From Yersinia thracica (GTDB lineage Bacteria; Pseudomonadota; Gammaproteobacteria; Enterobacterales; Enterobacteriaceae), in the NCBI RefSeq assembly GCF_902170565.1, contig NZ_CABHXX010000077.1, positions 24,225-88,224 of the forward strand: DNA of 64,000 nt, given 5' to 3'. Positions 56,686 to 64,000 of the stretch are shown piece by piece; the first letter of the stretch is position 1; each line of letters starts with the position of its first letter. A model generated the notes under the pieces. The model did no database searches. It had not been told where the DNA came from and was given only the letters and a program-made list of their open reading frames with translations. Both the position numbers and the translations under genes were made by a program.

Positions 56686-56944
56686 TCTTCAGTTCATACA
56701 ATCATAAAGTATCGATTAATTACTGAGCAATTGAAGATATGAACATGGCAATTGATTTTTAATATCATTATTTTTAACATGGAATTATATTGATAGTAAC
56801 AATTACTCATGTCTAACAGGCTATTATTCTCACTCCCAATACTTTTCGCTAAGATAGTCGGTTATTGCCATTTTTCTATTAAAATAAGTTGCCAGCCAGC
56901 TATTCAAAGCGTAAAGATATTCTCAGGCTACAATTGTGAAATGA

Positions 56945-57820
56945 ATGTCGATGGAACGTATAATTAATTTTTGCCCTGGAGTGGGTAGCTCTGCACATAT
57001 AATTCAACACACAGAGCTACTGCTCACCTCCGTCTATATTGAGCACCCTTTGCTCATTATGGTTAACCGTGGGCATAAAACTATTCGCTGGAATAATCAA
57101 GAATGTACTGTTCGAGCAGGTGAAATAGTTGCCATCAGCAGCGGCCAGGCAATTGATATTATTAATGGTTTATCTGACGATGGGTTGTTTTTTAGTCACC
57201 AACTGCGCTGTGACCCGTATTTGATAGCGACCTTTGCTAATCATCCCGCATCAACTGGCCTTAGCGTTATTCCCGGAGTGATGCCGGTGCGTAATTTAGC
57301 ACCTGAATTTATGAATACCTTCGGGAGTACATTTAAAGCAATATCCGATATCGGTGATATTCCCCCGGCTATCATCAGACACCGAATGCTGGAATTGTTA
57401 CTTTGGTTAGCGCAATATGGTGTTAAATTTAGACTAAACGATGGCCAGTCATTAAGTGAAAAGGTGCGCCGTTGTCTGGCAATTGACCCACACAAAATAT
57501 GGTCAGCGGCTACTGTTGCCGATCATATGGCAATGAGTGAAGTGGTATTACGGCGAAAATTAGCGGCCGAAAATATACTCTTACGGGATTTGATGATTGA
57601 TGTGCGCATGACCAGTGCTCTACGTCTGTTACAAGGTACCGACTGGCCAATTTCATTGATTGCCAATCAGGTGGGTTATGAGAGCGCATCACGTTTTGCC
57701 GAACGTTTTCGCAAACGTTTTGGCTTTGCTCCTACAGCCATACGTGGGCATCATCGTTTACAACCTCTCAATAATGACCCGCCAGAAGTCAATTATCATC
57801 ATTATTTAAACCTGATTTAG
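56945..57820 (+). CDS. AraC-family regulator
   Basis: The 291 residues comprise an N-terminal cupin-like sensing region (HPLLIMVNRGHKTIRWNNQECTVRAGEIVAISSGQ) and two C-terminal helix-turn-helix units at about 190-275 (VADHMAMSEVVLRRKLAAENI, then LIANQVGYESASRFAERFRKRFGFAP). The target is unknown. ATG 56945 or 56951 could start it; ribosome sites are poor at both. It lies alone between fliT and the HD-GYP gene. Confidence 0.88.
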   Translation: MSMERIINFCPGVGSSAHIIQHTELLLTSVYIEHPLLIMVNRGHKTIRWNNQECTVRAGEIVAISSGQAIDIINGLSDDGLFFSHQLRCDPYLIATFANHPASTGLSVIPGVMPVRNLAPEFMNTFGSTFKAISDIGDIPPAIIRHRMLELLLWLAQYGVKFRLNDGQSLSEKVRRCLAIDPHKIWSAATVADHMAMSEVVLRRKLAAENILLRDLMIDVRMTSALRLLQGTDWPISLIANQVGYESASRFAERFRKRFGFAPTAIRGHHRLQPLNNDPPEVNYHHYLNLI

Positions 57821-58131
57821 AGCCTTATACACATCATACTTCAAATTGCATCTGTGATGACTATCAACGCCTGCATCCGTATTTAGGTATCCTCGTCTTT
57901 TTACCGATAACCATCCTGACTGCTAAATACTGCTTTTAGATATTCCGCACGTTAAAACATTATTTTTAATACCATGACTAGGTTTTTCTTCCAACAATAT
58001 TGGATTAATATCAATAAAAATCTTTATAATCATGCAATTAACCATAACTCACTGAAAAAATAGGAATATGCTAATTAGGCAGGTGCATTCTATGATTAGA
58101 ATTGATTGAATAATCAACTATCAGGGTGGCC
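57821..58131. other. Intergenic region before the HD-GYP gene
   Basis: About 310 AT-rich bases. I see no ORF, terminator or recognised promoter; a TTCAAATTGCATCTGTGATG stretch near 57841 may be a repeat fragment but I cannot confirm it. Confidence 0.35.
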
Positions 58132-61083
58132 ATGATGCCCAGTAACCTGTTCAAACTAAAAATCCGTTACCCTTTGCATATTCAGATCGCCGCCCTTTTC
58201 ACTTTGCTGATTATCTCAATCGGTACTGTTATTATTATTTTCGGTTATAGCCAACTGACTAAATTGACTGAAATTAGCACCAATAGACAATACCAAAAAA
58301 CAGGAGAGGCTATTGCGGCAGAATTGGACGCAGTAACACGGCCAATGATGATGTCTGTTAGCCTCCTTGCCAGTATGCAAATCACAGAATTATCGACACT
58401 TGAACAGCGGATGGCTTTTGTTAGTAAATTTGTTGAAGTTCTGAAGCAAAATGACTACGCCAGCGCTGTGTATAGTGCCTATCCTAATGGTGATTTATTT
58501 ATGCTACGCCGCCTGACGACGGCTAATCGTGCATTATTTCATGCGCCAGAAAGTGCTGAGTGGATGATTCAAAGTAATCGTTTTCTCGATAGCTTCCCGG
58601 AGAAACGTTTTATTTATCTGAATGAGAAACTGCAAGTTATTGCAGTCATGCCACGCGATAATGATAACTATGATCCCAGAAGGCGAGATTGGTTTATTCT
58701 GGCCTCTGCAAGCCCCACCTTAGTCACCTCCCCTATTTATATTTTCAAGGGTACCGGTGAAGCTGGGTTTACTTATAGTCGCCGCTCTGAAAATAATCAG
58801 TCAATCATTGGGTTAGATGTTTCCCTCGCTTCGTTATCACAGTTTTTAATAAGACAAAATCTGCCACTGGGTAGCCAAGCCATTATTATCAATTCTCGTG
58901 ATGAACTTATCGCAAGCTTACCTAATCCTCAAGGGAAAACAGCGAACACGATTGATACAGATAAACAGATTCCGATATTACAAACATTGCTAAACACTCA
59001 AAATAATAGCTCTGAGCACAATAAGGGTAATAGTCGTAGCATCATGTTTGATGCACAGGATAAGCGCTGGTTCGGCTCAATTGTCGACATTATTAATAAC
59101 GGCAATAAATATCAGTTGGTCATTGCTACTCCGGCAAGTTACCTCACTGCTGATGCGAACTCCATTCGTAATCATTCAACTTTCATTGCATTTATCCTAT
59201 TGGTGCTCAGTTTACCCCTTGTTTGGTATTTCTCACGGAAAATATCCAACCCACTAATTCGCCTTCGTAAAGATGCAGACGCTATAAGCAACTTACATTT
59301 CGAAGAACATAAAGCAGAGAACTCCATGATTGAAGAAGTGGATGAGCTGCACAAATCAATGTCAAAAATGAAATCAACACTGAAGCAATTTATTTCAATG
59401 GGTAATATGCTGACGGCAGAAAACAACTTCTTCCGACAAATGCAGGGGTTATTAAGTGAAACGACGGAAATTGCAGCAATGACTGGCGGGATTATATTTC
59501 TTGCGGATAAAAATGAAGGAACATTCACACCGACGGCATTTCGCTGGAATAGTGAAAATATCCCGGTAGCAGAAATGGCTCCATTAGATATAAAAGAAAA
59601 TAATTTCGCCACTTTCCAGCCAGTGTTAGAAGGGCAAACCGTTGCGGGAACCTTAAGTGAAAATAATATATTCAGTCAATTACAAGATTTTCTGCAACCT
59701 TATTTACCACTGCGTTTTGTTGCTGTACCGATGAAAAATCATGATAAACAACTCTTGGGTTTTTTGTTGCTATTTACCCCCTATCAATTAAATGCAGAAC
59801 GCGAACGTTCTAAAATTCAATTAGTTAATGCACTGGTCGGTAGTTTATCTGTTTCAGTAGAAACTCAGAAGTTATTACAAGAACAAAAAAACTTGCTCAA
59901 TGCATTTATTGAGCTCATTGCGGGTGCTATTGATGCCAAAAGTGCTTATACCGGCGGACACTGCCAGCGAGTGCCTGAAATAACCAAAATGCTCGCCAGG
60001 GCTGCAGTGAATATCAAAGAAGGGCCTTTCGCTAACTTTAGTTTATCTGAAAATGAGTGGGAAGAACTGCATACAGCATGCTGGTTACATGACTGTGGCA
60101 AGATAACCACACCTGAATTTGTGGTGGATAAATCAACGAAACTGGAATTAATTTATGACCGTATCCATGAAATACGGATGAGATTTGAAGTCTTAAAATG
60201 CGAGAAAGAGATCGATTTCTTGCGCCGCCATGCCACGATTAATGCTAATGACACTGATCAGCAATTGTTGGCGGCTGAATTGCGTCAGTTGGATGATGAT
60301 TTTTACTTTATCGCGCACTGTAATATCGGCGGTGAATTTATGTCCGATGACGCCATAGCGCGTATTCAGCAAATTGCCGGGTATCACTGGACTCGTACAT
60401 TAGATGATAATGCCGGTATTGCCCACGAAGAACGCGAGCGTAAAGCTAGACAGCCAATTGCCTCAGTACCGGTACAAGAACCTATGCTGGCAGATAAAGA
60501 AGAACATCTCATTTACCGGGATAGTAACAACAAGCGTAAGGAATATTATGATTTCAAAGTCCCAGAACCGACTCTGCTTTATAACCGAGGTGAGATTTAT
60601 AACCTCAGTATTCGGCGGGGAACACTGACCGAAGAAGACCGTTATAAAATTAATGAACACATTATGCAAACTATTGTTATGCTCAAAAAACTGCCTTTCC
60701 CGCGCACCATGGCGAATGTAGCCACTATTGCTGGCGGGCATCATGAGCGCATGGACGGTAAAGGATATCCTTATCAGCTCACTTATAAACAGATGAGTAT
60801 TCCAGTACGAATGATGGCTATTGCCGATGTATTTGAAGCTCTGACAGCAGCCGACCGTCCTTATAAGCCAGGAAAGTTATTATCCGAAGCGCTGAATATT
60901 ATGCTGAATATGGTGAATGAAAATCACCTGGACAGAGATCTGTTTATTTTATTCCTGCAATCCGGTATCTGGCAGGAATACGCCATGACTCACCTGCAAG
61001 CCGATAAAGTGGATAGTATTGATATTTCAGTTTTGCTACAAAAAATCGGTCAGCAAAATATTTCTCTGCCGGAGAGTGCTTAA
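58132..61083 (+). CDS. Membrane sensor HD-GYP cyclic-di-GMP phosphodiesterase
   Basis: A multidomain protein of about 983 residues. Helix 1 is near residues 15-42. A periplasmic Cache-like sensor lies between about 45 and 340 (YDPRRRDWFILASASPT is typical of dCache). Helix 2 is near 340-365, followed by a HAMP-like region (SNPLIRLRKDADAISNLHFEE), a GAF-like domain to about 580, and an HD-GYP domain with HDCGK at 653, HHERMDGKGYP at 870-880 and IADVFEALTAADRPYKPGK. The two halves of the active site are about 217 residues apart, against about 60 in usual HD-GYP proteins. I use ATG 58132 after AGGGTGG. Confidence 0.88.
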   Translation: MMPSNLFKLKIRYPLHIQIAALFTLLIISIGTVIIIFGYSQLTKLTEISTNRQYQKTGEAIAAELDAVTRPMMMSVSLLASMQITELSTLEQRMAFVSKFVEVLKQNDYASAVYSAYPNGDLFMLRRLTTANRALFHAPESAEWMIQSNRFLDSFPEKRFIYLNEKLQVIAVMPRDNDNYDPRRRDWFILASASPTLVTSPIYIFKGTGEAGFTYSRRSENNQSIIGLDVSLASLSQFLIRQNLPLGSQAIIINSRDELIASLPNPQGKTANTIDTDKQIPILQTLLNTQNNSSEHNKGNSRSIMFDAQDKRWFGSIVDIINNGNKYQLVIATPASYLTADANSIRNHSTFIAFILLVLSLPLVWYFSRKISNPLIRLRKDADAISNLHFEEHKAENSMIEEVDELHKSMSKMKSTLKQFISMGNMLTAENNFFRQMQGLLSETTEIAAMTGGIIFLADKNEGTFTPTAFRWNSENIPVAEMAPLDIKENNFATFQPVLEGQTVAGTLSENNIFSQLQDFLQPYLPLRFVAVPMKNHDKQLLGFLLLFTPYQLNAERERSKIQLVNALVGSLSVSVETQKLLQEQKNLLNAFIELIAGAIDAKSAYTGGHCQRVPEITKMLARAAVNIKEGPFANFSLSENEWEELHTACWLHDCGKITTPEFVVDKSTKLELIYDRIHEIRMRFEVLKCEKEIDFLRRHATINANDTDQQLLAAELRQLDDDFYFIAHCNIGGEFMSDDAIARIQQIAGYHWTRTLDDNAGIAHEERERKARQPIASVPVQEPMLADKEEHLIYRDSNNKRKEYYDFKVPEPTLLYNRGEIYNLSIRRGTLTEEDRYKINEHIMQTIVMLKKLPFPRTMANVATIAGGHHERMDGKGYPYQLTYKQMSIPVRMMAIADVFEALTAADRPYKPGKLLSEALNIMLNMVNENHLDRDLFILFLQSGIWQEYAMTHLQADKVDSIDISVLLQKIGQQNISLPESA

Positions 61084-61164
61084 AAAGCAAGAAACAGAGA
61101 GTGATAACCTGTCAGAAACGCTATGCTAAATAGCAAACTAAAAAGCGTTTATTGGAGTGAAATA

Positions 61165-61770
61165 GTGTTCTACAACTACGGTGAAATTGAGATTAATCAT
61201 CTTAAACGGCGGGATAAAAAAATGGCGGCGGCAATCGAACGCCTGGGAATGATAGCCCGCCCGTTATCACCGGATTTATTTTCTGCATTAATCAGAAATA
61301 TCGTTGATCAGCAAATCTCGGTAAAAGCGGCGCTCACTGTGAATACGCGTCTGGTGGCATTATTGGGCACAGTGACGCCGCTGGCGATTGCAGCTGCAAC
61401 TATAGAAGCTATTCAAGGTTGCGGAATGACCATGCGCAAAGCAGGGTATATCAAGGGCGCAGCGGACGCTGCACTTAATGGTTCACTAGATTTGTCCGCT
61501 ATTTCTCAGTTACCCGATAATGAGGTTATTTCCCAGCTATCAAACCTTAACGGTGTCGGTATTTGGACCGCAGAAATGCTGCTTATTTCTTCACTTTCTC
61601 GCCCAGATATTCTCAGTTGGGGTGATTTGGCGATCCGCCGTGGCATGATGAATTTATATTGCCACAAAACGCTACCGCGAGAACGTTTTGAAAAATATCG
61701 CCGCCGCTACACACCTTATGGCACAACTGCATCATTGTATTTATGGGCATTGTCACACGAAACAGCATAA
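61165..61770 (+). CDS. HhH-GPD DNA-3-methyladenine glycosylase (AlkA-like)
   Basis: About 201 residues. The helix-hairpin-helix LNGVGIWTAEMLLISSL and catalytic aspartate in LSWGDLAIRRGMM define the HhH-GPD base-excision superfamily; FSALIRNIVDQQISVKAA matches the AlkA branch. It lacks the N-terminal domain of E. coli AlkA, as do the MagIII-like and minimal forms. GTG 61165 has GGAG 7 bases upstream; ATG 61123 lacks a ribosome site. Confidence 0.87.
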   Translation: MFYNYGEIEINHLKRRDKKMAAAIERLGMIARPLSPDLFSALIRNIVDQQISVKAALTVNTRLVALLGTVTPLAIAAATIEAIQGCGMTMRKAGYIKGAADAALNGSLDLSAISQLPDNEVISQLSNLNGVGIWTAEMLLISSLSRPDILSWGDLAIRRGMMNLYCHKTLPRERFEKYRRRYTPYGTTASLYLWALSHETA

Positions 61771-62052
61771 TGTCTACTCACACAGCCATATTCATTATGT
61801 GCGGTAGTTGGGCCTAAGTTCTAGTGAGTTCGCAAAACATCGCGGGTGGCAGTGCATTACCAATTTGCATTAAATAAATGTAAACCAAACCGGAATACTT
61901 AGTTTTCATTGCGTAGCGCCAAAAGAAAAAATACCGGCTAATAAGGTCAGTGGCTCGTTGTAGGTTAGGTACAGCAAATTTCTGATATCTCAACTATGCT
62001 TAATAATTCAGATATCAGAGATCTGTCTATAACACCACCAAAGGGATTAATC

Positions 62053-62490
62053 ATGGGACTTTTCAATTTTGTCAAAGAAGCTGGTGAGAAGCTGTGGGAT
62101 GCCGTTAGCGGCGGCGAAGACCAGAATAAAAAGCTTCAGGAGCATATTAAAGCGCTCGGTTTGCCAGGCAGCGATAAAGTAGATGTAAATGTTAATGGTG
62201 ATACAGTTACCGTAAGTGGTGATGGTGTTTCACAGGAACTGAAAGAGAAAATTCTAATTGCTGCTGGTAATGTTGCAGGTATCAACAAAGTAGAAGACAG
62301 CATTACTGTAACTGATAGCACATCGGCATCTGAATTTTATACCGTAAAGAAAGGCGATACCTTGAGCGCAATTTCAAAGCAGTTCTACGGCACTCCCAAC
62401 GAGTACAATAAAATTTTCGAAGCAAATAAACCCATGCTATCTCACCCTAATAAAATTTATCCCGGTCAGGTTTTACGAATCCCCAACTGA
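62053..62490 (+). CDS. kbp: Kbp (YgaU) potassium-binding BON-LysM protein
   Basis: The 145 residues comprise a BON domain (about 22-90; [33 protein letters not shown]) and a C-terminal LysM ([31 protein letters not shown], ending PGQVLRIPN). E. coli Kbp binds potassium in the cytoplasm. ATG 62053 has AAGGGAT. It stands alone and is followed by a terminator. Confidence 0.94.
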   Translation: MGLFNFVKEAGEKLWDAVSGGEDQNKKLQEHIKALGLPGSDKVDVNVNGDTVTVSGDGVSQELKEKILIAAGNVAGINKVEDSITVTDSTSASEFYTVKKGDTLSAISKQFYGTPNEYNKIFEANKPMLSHPNKIYPGQVLRIPN

Positions 62491-62535
62491 TTGAATATCA
62501 GCGGTTGATTGTTGTAAAGAATTCATCATAATTCT

Positions 62536-62556
62536 GGCCCCTTGCGGGCCTTTTTT
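62536..62556 (+). terminator. Terminator after kbp
   Basis: GGCCC-CTTGC-GGGCC is followed by TTTTTT. Confidence 0.85.
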
Positions 62557-62969
62557 ATTGGATGCACTCGAAAATGGACCTTGTGATAAAGAGCCGTTGT
62601 GCAAGTTGCTGTTGATTGAGGTGATTCCGAAATCAAAGCCACCTATTTATCCGGTCTCAGACGCACATTACCCACTCACACCCCCATATTCATCATGTGA
62701 AGTGGTTGATTTTAAATTCGCGTAAGTTCATGTGAACTTCGTGGCTGGCAGTGACTTACCGCAAAGTGTCTCAACTGTGATTGGCATAGTTCGAGTTAGT
62801 TTGCGGTAATTTTTTGCCCCTCATATGCCCCATTCACCAATTCCCACCTCACCAGGCATCCCCGCCCAACCATCAATCTATTTTCAGAACATTCGGAGCT
62901 TAAATCATTAGGAGTAGCCAGATAAAACACCATATGCTTGAAACAATATTGTAACAATCAGGGAACGCT
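62557..62969. repeat. Repeat-rich intergenic region after kbp
   Basis: No ORF is supported. A stretch near 62670-62760 (CTCACAC-CATATTCAT-ATGTG...GGCAGTG) resembles one near 61775-61860 before kbp. It includes the palindrome AAGTTCATGTGAACTT (62724-62739), and TTACCGCAAA (62756-62765) pairs exactly with TTTGCGGTAA (62800-62809). Confidence 0.6.
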
Positions 62970-63419
62970 ATGGATACGGTTGAGGAACTAAATGGAACTT
63001 ATTTTTATAAAGGAATAGAAAACATTTCAGCAAGTGAGCTTTTTTTCTGGATTTTTTTGGATGAAATAGGCGAACAAATGGGGGGTATTGATGATTTAGT
63101 GGCTATTACTTCGATTACTCTGGGTCAACCGTTGGTGAATACGCGTAGAAAATTCCGTACCGCCACACAAGGCACTTCTGTTGCATCAGTGTACGCCAGG
63201 CGGTATTTAGATGTAGAACTTCCTTTCAGGCTCCCAACGCTTACCAACGCTAGCATAAAGTATTTAAAACCGATGTGGGTTAATAACCTGGGCAAATTTG
63301 TAGGGCGAACTGTTCCTATTTTTGGCTGGCTTCTTCTTGCAAATGATGTTGCTACCATTGTTTATAAAACGACATCGAAGTATAACAAAATAGCGCGAGG
63401 TAACGATAAGGTATGGTGA
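62970..63419 (+). CDS. STM2901-like accessory protein with one membrane segment
   Basis: The 149 residues (MDTVEELNGTYFYKGIENIS) have a hydrophobic, glycine-containing segment near 112-130 (FVGRTVPIFGWLLLANDVA). From memory this resembles the STM2901 family, small accessory proteins often found beside DUF1493 genes in islands and prophages; function is unknown. The stop overlaps the next start, so the pair is translated together. Confidence 0.55.
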   Translation: MDTVEELNGTYFYKGIENISASELFFWIFLDEIGEQMGGIDDLVAITSITLGQPLVNTRRKFRTATQGTSVASVYARRYLDVELPFRLPTLTNASIKYLKPMWVNNLGKFVGRTVPIFGWLLLANDVATIVYKTTSKYNKIARGNDKVW

Positions 63420-63739
63420 CAGATCAAGAAATATTGGATTTTTTCCGTCATGAACTCCCATTAATGACTACGTTAACACTTAAGCCTATTCCAATAGAAA
63501 TGGATACGATTTTACAAGCATATGCAGAAGAAGATGATCTGTATTATGCGGTTGAAAAATATAATAAATTGTTTGGCGTAGATATATCGAATCTTGATAT
63601 GAATAATTACTACCCATGGGATATACAATGGTTTTTTCGGAAATGGTTTACAAAAACGCCTATCAAGCAAACTAAAAAACCACTCACTGTCCAAATGTTT
63701 TCTGAGTCCGCAAAAGCTGGCCGCTGGCTGTATGATTGA
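63413..63739 (+). CDS. DUF1493 family protein
   Basis: The 108 residues (DQEILDFFRHELP...PIEMDTILQAYAEEDDLYYAVEKYNKLFGVDISN...YPWDIQWFFRKWF) are acidic in the middle and resemble acyl-carrier-like DUF1493 proteins; the role is unknown. It overlaps the preceding gene by 7 bases. A hairpin follows, and then the convergent phage-like fragment. Confidence 0.7.
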   Translation: MVTDQEILDFFRHELPLMTTLTLKPIPIEMDTILQAYAEEDDLYYAVEKYNKLFGVDISNLDMNNYYPWDIQWFFRKWFTKTPIKQTKKPLTVQMFSESAKAGRWLYD

Positions 63740-63744
63740 AATAG

Positions 63745-63764
63745 GCCGGGCAACTAAGCCCGGC
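63745..63764. terminator. Bidirectional terminator
   Basis: GCCGGGC (63745-63751) and GCCCGGC (63758-63764) pair around a 6-base loop between convergent genes; TTT follows. Confidence 0.75.
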
Positions 63765-63772
63765 TTTGTATT

Positions 63773-64000
63773 TCATGCTTCAGATAAAACAGTATCCGGT
63801 GACACTGGCCACTCGATATCTGGCGCAAGTGAAACATTGATGTTCTTCACTTTCACTCGATATTGCTTCCATGCTTTCAAATCTGTTAAATATTGTGCAA
63901 AAGTAGACCAAGGGATCGGGGAATTATGGTGTAAAAGTGCACCACCCTGATTATTGGTAAACTCTCCGTTTTTACGGAGATTTCCTTGGATGCTGTGCAT
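63773..64000 (-). CDS. Tail fibre assembly-like protein, partial
   Basis: The 75 visible residues end LTDLKAWKQYRVKVKNINVSLAPDIEWPVSP, which parallels the C terminus of gpG in this window (LKQYRVALMRID...APDIDWPEKP). This is the Tfa hallmark. The frame touches the window edge at a possible ATG (64000). It probably is the end of a longer gene from a second prophage lying to the right. Confidence 0.65.
   Translation of the reverse strand: MHSIQGNLRKNGEFTNNQGGALLHHNSPIPWSTFAQYLTDLKAWKQYRVKVKNINVSLAPDIEWPVSPDTVLSEA

Overview
The window looks like a chromosomal segment of a Yersinia species or a very close relative in the Enterobacterales. The evidence is the gene content and order: glyW-cysT-leuZ type tRNAs, pgsA-uvrC-uvrY, efeUOB, putA/putP, the cystine operon beside fliAZ, and fliC/fliDST. 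Moderate G+C and AT-rich intergenic DNA fit this. The genus call is inference from recall; no search was run.

Bases 1-16.4 kb are the right half of a P2-type prophage in canonical late-gene order: end of the spanin genes, R, S, V, W, J, I, H, G, FI, FII, E/E', T, U, D, ogr. It stops close to a tRNA-Leu gene. Two late promoters carry the TGT-N12-ACA site of the Ogr activator encoded at the right end. Cargo sits at two places. Between S and V is an AT-rich Phd/Doc-like toxin-antitoxin pair with a TGTACATGTACA operator. Between G and FI are an Rpn-family nuclease gene flanked by imperfect direct repeats and a C4-type antisense RNA with its own small target ORFs. A strongly structured stretch lies between FII and E.

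Bases 16.4-30.8 kb return to core genome: three tRNAs, pgsA, uvrC, uvrY, yecF, glpM, cytoplasmic alpha-amylase, small cupins, cycA, nanM and an XRE regulator. These alternate with decayed material: a methyltransferase pseudogene, two overlapping micro-ORFs, and a second P2-like remnant (broken FI plus the 3' end of an integrase gene) abutting tRNA-Lys.

Bases 30.8-36.0 kb are a direct tandem duplication of about 2.61 kb. Each unit carries a Ner/Nlp-like regulator (dead in copy 2), a LuxR-type regulator and an MFS transporter. A 534-bp tract covering the promoter and the first part of luxR is identical between copies, while the transporters have diverged.

Bases 36.0-50.7 kb hold wrbA, efeUOB (iron uptake, with a Fur-box candidate), putP and putA divergent around PutA-type GTTGCA motifs, a TumE/TumA-like toxin-antitoxin pair, and the cystine/D-cysteine genes tcyN, tcyL, tcyJ and dcyD. 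Bases 51.0-56.7 kb are flagellar: fliZ and fliA, fliC, and divergent fliDST, with clear sigma-28 promoters for fliC and fliD. Bases 56.9-64 kb carry an AraC regulator, a large membrane HD-GYP phosphodiesterase with an unusual insertion, a DNA glycosylase, kbp, and at the right edge what looks like the border of another prophage region (STM2901-like and DUF1493 genes facing a tail-fibre-assembly-like fragment).
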